From positions 1 through 5,521 of the forward strand of contig UQLW01000063.1 of NCBI GenBank assembly GCA_900542005.1: DNA of 5,521 nt. Reading direction: 5' to 3'. The translations under genes and the position numbers were made by a program. Below, in pieces: positions 1-5,521 of this stretch (position 1 is its first letter; each line of letters begins with the position of its first letter). The notes beneath the pieces were generated by a model. The model did no database searches, had not been told where the DNA came from, and saw only the letters and a list, made by a program, of their open reading frames with translations. This DNA is from an uncultured Eubacteriales bacterium (GTDB lineage Bacteria; Bacillota; Clostridia; Christensenellales; UMGS416).

Positions 1-2604
1 TACGGCGTCCAGGCTCATATAGCTCTCCATGGGCAACAGCAGAAGGCCGCGTGCGGCTCGCCCTGCCGCCTCCCAAAGGGGCATACCGCGCCCCTCTCCC
101 CGGGCCCATTGGCGCAGCGACTGCCCCATTCCCTCCAGCAGGGCGGCAATCGCCATGACGGCCAGCAGCGGCCCAAGCCCCCCGGCAAAAGCGGCCAGCA
201 GCAGCGCCGCCAGCATAGCCGGGGCCCGCAGGCTGCGCGCCAGGTTATCGGCCATCTGCCAGCGGCAAAGCGCCGGCAGCGGATTGCGCCGGGGGCCCTT
301 TTGCGTGGGAATATCCCGTCCCATATAGGGAATCAGCTGCCAATCCCCCCGTATCCAGCGGTGCAGCCGGGAGAAGTAGCCGTGTACCGTAGCCGGGCAA
401 CCGTCCATCAGCGTAATATCGCTGGCAAGGCCGGCCCGCAGGAAGCTCCCCTCCAGCAGGTCATGGCTGAGCACACGGTTTTCCTCAATGGCCGTGGCCA
501 GCACCTCGTCGTAGGCCTTAACCGAATAGATCCCCTTTCCGGTAAAGATCGCCCTGTGAAAGAACTTCTGATAGAAATCATAGCCTGCGGTCATATAGGG
601 CTCCACGCCTCCGATGCCGTTCATCTGCCGGGCGAAGCTGCTGGCCGCCGCGTCCTGGGCTGTAACCCGCAGGCGGGGCTGGATCAGCCCATAGCCGCTC
701 ACCACCCGCCCGCGCTGCACCACAGGCTGATGCAGCGGGTGCAGCATCGTCCCCACCAGGGGGCGCAGCGTACCGGGCAGCAGGATGGTATCCGCATCCA
801 GCGTCAGCACATAGGCTACATTTTTCAGCGCCGGATAGGCTTGGGCCGCCTCCAGGAAATCGCCGCTCTGGCCATGGGCGATCAGGTTGTTGAGCATCAG
901 CAGCGCGCCGCGCTTACGCTCCCAGCCTGTCCACTTTCCCTCCAGCTCCTGGCGGCTGCGCAGCAGAAAGACAAATTTATGGGCGCCCCAGCGCTCATTC
1001 AGCTTCCTGGCCGCCTCCAGGCCCGCCTGGAGGATCTCATCGTCGCCCTGCGCTGTCACCGTATCCGCCTGGGGCAGATCGGCCAGCAGCGCGAACACCG
1101 TATGCTGCTCCCGGTTTCCCAGATGGAAGGCTTCCAGGCGGCTGAAAAGCGCTTGGCACTTTTCCGGCGTCGAAACCAACGCGGTCACGACGACACAGGT
1201 TTTCCCCCGGGCCGGGATGCCGTCGGCCAGGGCCAGCCGCGGCAGCGGCATGACGGGCTCATCCTGCGTCAGCCCCTTTTCAACCAGCTGGCGCACCCAA
1301 AAATAGGCGGCCGGCAGCAGGCAAAGGGCGATCGCCAACGCGGCCGGCCACGGTGCAAGCCGGCTGAGAATCAGGCCCAGCTCCGCCGCCAGCAGCAGCG
1401 CCATCAGGATGGCCGGCGCCTGCCAGCGCGTCAGCTTCTCCCGGCAGGTCATGGGCTGCATCCGGTGATGCACGCGCTGCGCCAGCTGCTCGATCCCCTC
1501 CGGGTTCAGTAGATACCAGCCAATCTCATCGCCCGGATGCCGGCCCCTGCGGGCGCATTCCAGGGCGCGGCGGCAGAGATAGCCCTCCTGGATTCCCCAG
1601 CGCCGGGACAGCGTCCGCACCTGCTGGCGGTAGCTTTTGCGGCTGGCCTCATCCATGGAGGGATAGACGCCTCCAGGGTCCTGCCGCAGCAGCTGCTCTA
1701 CCCGGCTGGATTGCTCAAAAATCTCCAGCCAAAGCTGCCGGTCCAGGAACCACAGCGAGTTCATCACCGCGCTGATGCGGCTGTCCTCCTCTGCCTGCCG
1801 GCGGTGCTCCTCCAGCACCAGATCCTCCAGCAGGCAGCCGCGCCGCTCCAGCAGCTTATCCAGAGCCAAAAGGGCGTGATGGGTCTGGCCCCCCTGCTCC
1901 ATAAGCTGCCGGGAAAGGCTCTCCACAAAGATGGTATTCTCCCCGGGCCTGTCCAGGGGGCGAAGCTCCTCCAGGATCGCCCGCACCTGGCTGGGCGGCT
2001 GGCCCATCAGCCGGTCGCAGGCCTGCTGCGCCATATCCCATGTCGCCCGGGTGCGTTCCGCATCCTGCGCCGATTGGGCGGCCCGCTCCAGCAGCGCCAG
2101 GCGCAGGTAAAGGGGCAGCGCCCATATTTCATCCATGCACAGCGTACCCCGCCGCTGCAGGGAAATCAGGATTTCCACAAGGTTCTGCCGTTTCAGCGGT
2201 CCCTGGCACTGATCCAACACCGTCTTTGCCACCTGCGCCACCCGCAGGCTCTTTCCCTTGAGCGGCAGCCGCTCCGAGCGCCGGGCGGTAAACTCCCTCG
2301 CCAGCTGCACGGCCTGCTGCCGCAGGTAAAAGGCATTGTCATCCAGCCACACCATAGCGCCCGTCGCATCGGTTCCCTGGGGAAGCTCCATCTGCTGCAG
2401 CTGGCCGAAGCTGTCGGCCAGGGCTCTGGCCGCCTGCGCGCTGGCCGTATCGGCTGCGCACCGCTCCAGCCTGCGGTGCTTTTCAGCCAGCGTCGCCGGC
2501 GGGGCCAGGGGCGTCCGCTCTGCCGTCCGCTTCCCGCGCCTGGCAATCCAGGCTACGGCGATCAGCGAAACCGCCGCCAGGTTGAGCAGAAAAAAGATTT
2601 CCAT
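1..2604 (-). CDS. Cyclic beta-1,2-glucan synthase-type membrane glycosyltransferase (GT84), N-terminal 868 residues, partial at window edge
   Basis: The reading frame is open without a stop from ATG 2604 to base 1 (868 codons), so the C-terminal part is outside the window. The start is fixed by AAGGAGGA at 2611-2618 and an in-frame TAA at 2617-2619. Visible order: membrane segment at residues ~3-20; a helical soluble region ~40-390 with CGS-type stretches (DEIWALPLYLRLALLE; DPGGVYPSMDEASRKSYR; DEIGWYLLNPEG); two membrane segments ~396-413 and ~419-436; a GT-A-like domain ~460-790; further membrane segments ~795-828. The transferase motifs are D603-A-D605 (LDADT, metal/UDP-sugar), FTGKGIY 687-693, HDLLEG 714-719 (likely catalytic acid region) and HRWIRGDWQ 748-756 (the QxxRW-like acceptor motif). 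Family knowledge: these ~2,800-residue inner-membrane proteins polymerise glucose from UDP-glucose into beta-1,2-glucan, and C-terminal hydrolase/phosphorylase-like domains cyclise and trim it. Those domains are inferred here, not seen. A linear or differently linked glucan product cannot be excluded. The gene is divergent from the GH36 gene. Confidence 0.88.
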   Translation of the reverse strand, partial: MEIFFLLNLAAVSLIAVAWIARRGKRTAERTPLAPPATLAEKHRRLERCAADTASAQAARALADSFGQLQQMELPQGTDATGAMVWLDDNAFYLRQQAVQLAREFTARRSERLPLKGKSLRVAQVAKTVLDQCQGPLKRQNLVEILISLQRRGTLCMDEIWALPLYLRLALLERAAQSAQDAERTRATWDMAQQACDRLMGQPPSQVRAILEELRPLDRPGENTIFVESLSRQLMEQGGQTHHALLALDKLLERRGCLLEDLVLEEHRRQAEEDSRISAVMNSLWFLDRQLWLEIFEQSSRVEQLLRQDPGGVYPSMDEASRKSYRQQVRTLSRRWGIQEGYLCRRALECARRGRHPGDEIGWYLLNPEGIEQLAQRVHHRMQPMTCREKLTRWQAPAILMALLLAAELGLILSRLAPWPAALAIALCLLPAAYFWVRQLVEKGLTQDEPVMPLPRLALADGIPARGKTCVVVTALVSTPEKCQALFSRLEAFHLGNREQHTVFALLADLPQADTVTAQGDDEILQAGLEAARKLNERWGAHKFVFLLRSRQELEGKWTGWERKRGALLMLNNLIAHGQSGDFLEAAQAYPALKNVAYVLTLDADTILLPGTLRPLVGTMLHPLHQPVVQRGRVVSGYGLIQPRLRVTAQDAAASSFARQMNGIGGVEPYMTAGYDFYQKFFHRAIFTGKGIYSVKAYDEVLATAIEENRVLSHDLLEGSFLRAGLASDITLMDGCPATVHGYFSRLHRWIRGDWQLIPYMGRDIPTQKGPRRNPLPALCRWQMADNLARSLRAPAMLAALLLAAFAGGLGPLLAVMAIAALLEGMGQSLRQWARGEGRGMPLWEAAGRAARGLLLLPMESYMSLDAV

Positions 2605-2610
2605 GGTAAC

Positions 2611-2618
2611 TCCTCCTT
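2611..2618 (-). promoter_or_regulatory. Ribosome binding site of the glucan synthase gene
   Basis: The minus strand reads AAGGAGGA, ending 6 nt before the ATG at 2604. An in-frame stop (TAA, 2617-2619) overlaps this site, so no upstream in-frame start is possible and the N-terminus of the synthase is settled. Confidence 0.9.
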
Positions 2619-2755
2619 ACTCCTTATGGGCTATATTGTGTCTTGGTCGTGTCAGATTTATCCTTTCTATCCAGAGGCGTCGCCTGACGCGCCTGCAGCG
2701 TCCGGCAAAAAAAGCTTTGCGATCCGCAAGAGCGCCGATTCTTTCCGCAACCGGC

Positions 2756-2766
2756 TATGGTATAAT
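2756..2766 (+). promoter_or_regulatory. Extended -10 promoter driving the GH36-nitroreductase pair
   Basis: TATGGTATAAT contains a perfect TATAAT hexamer (2761-2766) preceded by the extended TG at 2758-2759 with one intervening base, the TRTGnTATAAT form common in Gram-positive sigma-A promoters. The -35 position holds only a poor match (TTCTTT at 2739-2744 with a 16-nt spacer), as tolerated with an extended -10. Transcription would start near 2772-2774, leaving a leader of only about 22 nt. That leaves no room for a riboswitch or attenuator ahead of the GH36 gene. Confidence 0.82.
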
Positions 2767-2781
2767 GGATGCAAAGCATTC

Positions 2782-2787
2782 AGGAGG
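2782..2787 (+). promoter_or_regulatory. Ribosome binding site deciding the GH36 start
   Basis: AGGAGG lies 7 nt before ATG 2795. The reading frame is open much further upstream, with an in-frame ATG at 2765. That ATG overlaps the -10 hexamer and would lie upstream of the transcript, so 2795 is the supported start. Confidence 0.9.
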
Positions 2788-2794
2788 TAGCGCC

Positions 2795-4891
2795 ATGCGC
2801 ATCGTATCCTTCGAGGAAAATGGTATCCATTTCGCCTTTACCGCAGAGCCCGGAAAGCCCGCGCTGCTGCTGCACTGCTCGGCTATGGCCTTCGACCTCG
2901 CCCTGCTGCATCCTGGCGCCCGACCCTTCATGAATATGGCGCAGGTGCATGCGGCCGGCGAGAACCAGGCCGACCACCACGGGAGCAAGCATACCGGCAA
3001 CATGCCCTCCGGCCGCCTTGTCTATGAGGCGCACCGGGATGAGCAGAACGGCTACGGCCGGAAGCTGACCGTATTCCAGCGCGCAGACGCAGTCACGGTC
3101 ATCAGCCATTACCAGTTCTACAGGGGGATCCCGGTGGTCCGCGCCTGGACAGAGGTGGTAAACGGGCAGCAGGAGCCTCTGGGCCTGGAATATGTCGCCT
3201 CCTTTGCGCTGACCGGCCTGGAAAAGGAGGGGCTGCTGCCCTGGCAGGATAAAATGCGGATCGCTGTCCCCCACAATACCTGGGCCTATGAAGCGCAGTG
3301 GCAGCGCTATACCCTGCCTGAATTGGGCCTTTATCCGAAAAATGATTTTTCGCTCAAGCGCATCGCCTACAGCAGCACCGGCTCCTGGCCAACCTCGGAA
3401 TACCTGCCGATGGGCTACCTGGAAAACACCCAATGCGGCACGTCGCTGCTGTGGCAGATTGAAACCAACGCCTCCTGGAGCTGGGAAATCAGCGACCTGG
3501 ACGGGCATCTTTACCTGCAGCTTTCCAGCGCCAGCCAGCAGGAGGGTCATTGGTATAAGCAGCTGGGCAAGGGGGAAAGCTTTTGCTCTGACCCGGTAGC
3601 CATAGCCGCTGTGCCCGGAGCCATGGACGAGGCGGTAGGCGCCCTTACCCGCTACCGCCGGGTAATCCGCCGCGCCAACGAGGACAACGAAGCCCTTCCC
3701 GTTATCTTCAACGATTACATGAACTGCCTGATGGGCGACCCCACGACCCAGCGGGAGCTGCCTCTGATCCGGGCGGCTGCCGAGGCCGGCTGTGAGTATT
3801 ATGTCATCGACGCCGGCTGGTATTCCGACGGCCCCTGGTGGGACGGGGTGGGCGAGTGGCTTCCCGCGCCCGGCCGCTTCCCCGGCGGGCTTAAAGCGCT
3901 GCTGGATGAGATACGCCGTCATGGCATGGTGCCCGGCCTTTGGCTGGAGATTGAGGTGATGGGGATCCATTGCCCCTTAGCCCAGGCAGTGCCAAAGGAT
4001 TGGTTTTTCTGCCGCCATGGCAAGCCCGTAATGGACCACGACCGCTATCAGCTGGATTTCCGCCATCCCGATGTGCGCGCCCATGCCGACGCGGTAGTGG
4101 ACCGCCTGGTTCAGGAGTATGGCGTCGGATATATCAAGATGGATTACAACATCAACGCAGGCGTGGGTACCGAGCGGTCGGCCGATTCCTTTGGCGACGG
4201 GCTGATGGGCCATACCCGGGCTTACCTTGCCTGGCTGGACGGCGTTTTTGCCCGCTATCCAAAGCTTGTGATTGAAAACTGCTCCAGCGGCGGTATGCGC
4301 ATGGATTACGCCCTGCTGGCCCGCCACAGCATCCAATCGACCAGCGACCAAACGCGGTACCTGGCTTATCCCTCCATCGCAGCGGCCAGCCCCACGGCGG
4401 TCACGCCGGAGCAATCGGCGGTATGGAGCTATCCGCTGGCAGACGGCTCGGTGGAGGAAACCGTATTCAACATGGTGAACGCCATGCTGCTTCGCATCCA
4501 CCAAAGCGGCCACCTGGCCAACCTCTCCCCGGAGCGCTTTGCCGTCGTGCGGGAGGGCATTGCCTATTACAAATCCATCCGCTCCCTGATTCCGCAGGGG
4601 CTGCCTCTATGGCCGCTGGGCCTTCCGCGCATGGGCGATCCCTGGGTTTGCTTCGGCCTTAAGGCGCAGGGAAAGATTTTCCTGGCTCTTTGGCGGCTGT
4701 CCTCAGCCGGGCCGGATATAACCCTGCCCTTTCCCGGGCTCAGGGGGCGCCAGGTGCAGGTTTCCTGCTCCTTCCCCAGCTTTTCCCGCACCCGGTTTCA
4801 ATGGAACGCCGCCGCAGGCTCGCTGAGCGTCATCATGGACGAACCCAATACCGCGCGCCTCTTTGAACTTAGCTATGGCGAATCGCTTTAG
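2795..4891 (+). CDS. Alpha-galactosidase-type glycoside hydrolase, family GH36, cytoplasmic
   Basis: This complete 698-residue protein has no signal peptide or membrane segment and so acts inside the cell. GH36 retaining enzymes release terminal alpha-galactose (melibiose, raffinose-type sugars, alpha-galactosylated glycans). Layout: N-terminal beta-sandwich ~1-290, (beta/alpha)8 barrel ~303-620 starting at VIFNDYMN, C-terminal beta domain ~625-698 ending in ARLFEL. Visible active-site elements are DAGWY 339-343, WLEIE 383-387, IKMDYN 447-452 with the predicted nucleophile D450, ENCSSGG 494-500, and SDQTRY 517-522 with the predicted acid/base D518. Length is normal for the family (~700-750). 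Two sites differ from the best-known alpha-galactosidases: KMDYN instead of KWDMN, and SDQTR where SDxTD is usual. Related activities such as alpha-N-acetylgalactosaminidase therefore remain possible. It is the first gene after a strong promoter, followed after 28 nt by a nitroreductase. No sugar transporter is in the window to name the substrate. Confidence 0.9.
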   Translation: MRIVSFEENGIHFAFTAEPGKPALLLHCSAMAFDLALLHPGARPFMNMAQVHAAGENQADHHGSKHTGNMPSGRLVYEAHRDEQNGYGRKLTVFQRADAVTVISHYQFYRGIPVVRAWTEVVNGQQEPLGLEYVASFALTGLEKEGLLPWQDKMRIAVPHNTWAYEAQWQRYTLPELGLYPKNDFSLKRIAYSSTGSWPTSEYLPMGYLENTQCGTSLLWQIETNASWSWEISDLDGHLYLQLSSASQQEGHWYKQLGKGESFCSDPVAIAAVPGAMDEAVGALTRYRRVIRRANEDNEALPVIFNDYMNCLMGDPTTQRELPLIRAAAEAGCEYYVIDAGWYSDGPWWDGVGEWLPAPGRFPGGLKALLDEIRRHGMVPGLWLEIEVMGIHCPLAQAVPKDWFFCRHGKPVMDHDRYQLDFRHPDVRAHADAVVDRLVQEYGVGYIKMDYNINAGVGTERSADSFGDGLMGHTRAYLAWLDGVFARYPKLVIENCSSGGMRMDYALLARHSIQSTSDQTRYLAYPSIAAASPTAVTPEQSAVWSYPLADGSVEETVFNMVNAMLLRIHQSGHLANLSPERFAVVREGIAYYKSIRSLIPQGLPLWPLGLPRMGDPWVCFGLKAQGKIFLALWRLSSAGPDITLPFPGLRGRQVQVSCSFPSFSRTRFQWNAAAGSLSVIMDEPNTARLFELSYGESL

Positions 4892-4904
4892 ACCGATCAC
4901 AACA

Positions 4905-4913
4905 AAAGGAGGA
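4905..4913 (+). promoter_or_regulatory. Ribosome binding site deciding the nitroreductase start
   Basis: AAAGGAGGA lies in the 28-nt gap after the GH36 stop, with AGGAGG 7 nt before ATG 4920. The frame is open back to an ATG at 4863 inside the GH36 gene, but that ATG has no comparable site and would add 19 residues not typical of the family, so 4920 is chosen. Confidence 0.88.
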
Positions 4914-4919
4914 ATCCAC

Positions 4920-5432
4920 ATGAACGAAGCAATGAAAAACCTTTTGACCCGCCGGAGCGTCCGTGCCTATGCGGACCGCCCTGTACCGGAGGCAGAACTT
5001 CGGGCCATCCTGCAGGCAGGCGCCTATGCGCCCACGGGCATGGGTACCCAGGCGTGGAAGATGGTGGCGCTGCATACGCCGGAGATCATGGCCCAGTATA
5101 AGGCGCTTTGCCAGCGGCAGCTGGGCCGCTTCCCTTACTATGATGCGCCTGCCATTGCCCTTGTGTTCGTCAAGCGGGATGTGGTCGCGCCGGTCATGGA
5201 CGGCTCTGCCGCCCTGGAAAACATCATGCTGGCGGCCGCCTCGCTGGGGATCGGCTCCTGCTGGATCCACGCCTCCTCTCAGCTTTTCTCCACCGAGGCT
5301 GGTCTTGCCTTCCAGAAGCAGCTGGGGGTGCCCGAGGACTATCAATGCGTCGACGGCTGCGCGCTGGGCTATGCGCTGGGCGATTGGCCCGAGGCTAAGC
5401 CCCGGGCGGCAGATGTCATCCTCCTGCGCTGA
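4920..5432 (+). CDS. FMN-dependent nitroreductase family protein
   Basis: This complete 170-residue soluble protein is of usual size for the short nitroreductases of Clostridia (~165-180). Such enzymes are homodimers that bind FMN at the dimer interface and pass electrons from NAD(P)H to nitroaromatics, quinones or other acceptors. The natural substrate is usually unknown. Seen in the sequence: the N-terminal FMN-phosphate motif RRSVRAY (R11, R12, S13, R15), APTGMGTQAW at 37-46, the dimer/flavin helix DGSAALENIMLAAASLGIGSCWI from D94 (C114 in GSCW), and the closing ALGYALGDWPEAKPRAADVI stretch. All expected blocks are present, so it is neither truncated nor fused. It follows the GH36 gene by 28 nt on the same strand with no terminator between, so co-transcription is likely. 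I see no functional reason for the pairing, and specificity cannot be read from the sequence. Confidence 0.92.
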   Translation: MNEAMKNLLTRRSVRAYADRPVPEAELRAILQAGAYAPTGMGTQAWKMVALHTPEIMAQYKALCQRQLGRFPYYDAPAIALVFVKRDVVAPVMDGSAALENIMLAAASLGIGSCWIHASSQLFSTEAGLAFQKQLGVPEDYQCVDGCALGYALGDWPEAKPRAADVILLR

Positions 5433-5467
5433 TCCGCTGTGTCAGCCCCTCTCCCTGGGCCGCCTCA

Positions 5468-5501
5468 AGTCATGACCACCCCTAAGAGGGGTGGCATGAT
5501 T
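5468..5501. repeat. Strong stem-loop downstream of the nitroreductase (possible terminator or REP-like/mobile-element palindrome)
   Basis: CCACCCCT (5476-5483) pairs perfectly with AGGGGTGG (5487-5494) around an AAG loop. After a single bulged A at 5475 the stem continues, TCATG (5470-5474) with CATGA (5495-5499), then a G-T wobble and an A-T pair, giving about 15 pairs in total. It lies 35 nt after the nitroreductase stop, where a terminator is expected. However, no T-run follows on the plus strand and no clear one appears on the minus side, so an intrinsic terminator is not assured. The long near-perfect dyad resembles intergenic palindromic repeats or the subterminal hairpins of IS200/IS605-type elements. 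The second reading is inference. Confidence 0.75.
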
Positions 5502-5502
5502 C

Positions 5503-5519
5503 GCGGCCTAAAAGGCCGT
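5503..5519. repeat. Second short stem-loop, directly adjoining the first
   Basis: CGGCCT (5504-5509) pairs perfectly with AGGCCG (5513-5518) across an AAA loop, extendable by a G-T wobble (5503/5519). It starts one base after the end of the first hairpin. Its left arm GCGGCC (5503-5508) is also the exact reverse complement of GGCCGC at 5458-5463, so it can alternatively close a larger stem around the first hairpin. The window ends two bases later, so the element may continue. Confidence 0.65.
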
Positions 5520-5521
5520 AA

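Larger units (their letters stand above)
2605..2794. other. Divergent intergenic region between the glucan synthase and the GH36 gene
   Basis: This 190-nt stretch separates two genes transcribed away from each other. It is locally AT-richer than the flanking coding DNA (around 2620-2670 and 2705-2770), as expected for promoter DNA. The rightward promoter is clear (2756-2766). For the leftward gene I found a CTGACA (minus strand) around 2650 resembling a -35 box and a TATAG near 2632, but they are only ~14 nt apart, so no leftward promoter is called. Small dyads lie at 2677-2690 (GCGTC, loop GCCT, GACGC) and 2705-2720 (GCAAA, 6 nt, TTTGC). Either could be an operator half-site pair or chance. 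Confidence 0.7.
5433..5521. other. Non-coding tail at the right edge
   Basis: No supported gene lies after the nitroreductase stop. The first ~25 nt are pyrimidine-rich with no recognisable signal. From 5457 onward the sequence is almost entirely made of inverted-repeat arms (see the two stem-loops). Confidence 0.75.

Noticed and set aside
2630..2655. Possible leftward promoter for the synthase (CTGACA and TATAG on the minus strand)
   Set aside because: The two boxes are about 14 nt apart, too close for a normal sigma-A promoter, and the -10 match is poor. Not called as a feature.
109..2790. Two long plus-strand open frames (109-1512 and 1537-2790) rich in Gln, Arg, Pro and His
   Set aside because: They lie antisense to the synthase gene, lack ribosome binding sites and recognisable domains, and have the composition expected from reading CTG/CAG/GCC-rich codons backwards. 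The minus-strand frame contains clear family motifs throughout.
2336..2794. A 153-residue N-terminal extension of the GH36 protein
   Set aside because: The extension runs antisense through the synthase start and crosses the TATAAT promoter. The AGGAGG at 2782-2787 places the start at 2795, and the protein from there has normal GH36 length.
2780..4513. Long minus-strand open frames (2780-3970 and 3977-4513) opposite the GH36 gene
   Set aside because: Low-complexity Gly/Ala/His/Gln composition, no ribosome binding site and no domain. They are shadows of a well-supported coding frame in high-GC DNA.
4869..5475. Frames overlapping the nitroreductase (minus 4869-5345; plus 4963-5475)
   Set aside because: Both overlap a complete nitroreductase with all family motifs. 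The alternative translations are Arg/Ser/Pro- or Gly/Arg-rich and match nothing recognisable.
5468..5501. Canonical intrinsic terminator
   Set aside because: The hairpin is strong and well placed, but no T-run follows it on the plus strand, so it is listed as a stem-loop of unsettled role rather than a definite terminator.

Overview
The window looks like chromosomal DNA of a GC-rich Clostridia-type Firmicute. This rests on near-perfect AGGAGG ribosome binding sites 5-8 nt before all three starts, a textbook TGnTATAAT extended -10 promoter, and protein sequences that read like the gut-Clostridia branches of their families. The genus cannot be set from the sequence.

Layout. (1) Positions 1-2604, minus strand: the first 868 residues of a very large membrane glycosyltransferase of the cyclic beta-1,2-glucan synthase (CGS/NdvB/ChvB) type. 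It includes the complete GT84-like synthase domain and runs off the left edge, so the expected downstream glycoside-hydrolase-like domains lie outside the window. (2) Positions 2605-2794: a 190-nt divergent intergenic region with a clear rightward promoter. (3) Positions 2795-4891, plus strand: a complete 698-residue cytoplasmic GH36 alpha-galactosidase-type enzyme. (4) Positions 4920-5432, plus strand: a complete 170-residue FMN nitroreductase, 28 nt downstream and probably in the same transcript. (5) Positions 5433-5521: a short non-coding tail packed with inverted repeats. A strong long-stem hairpin is followed at once by a second one, and the two share a pairing arm.

How the genes relate: the left gene builds, at the membrane, a glucan probably made from UDP-glucose. 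The right pair is a cytoplasmic alpha-galactoside hydrolase and a small flavin reductase. The synthase and the hydrolase are back to back and may share regulation, but no common substrate or regulator is visible. The three genes belong to known families. The least explained structure is the nested hairpin cluster at the right edge. I see no CRISPR array, tRNA, rRNA, transposase or phage gene.
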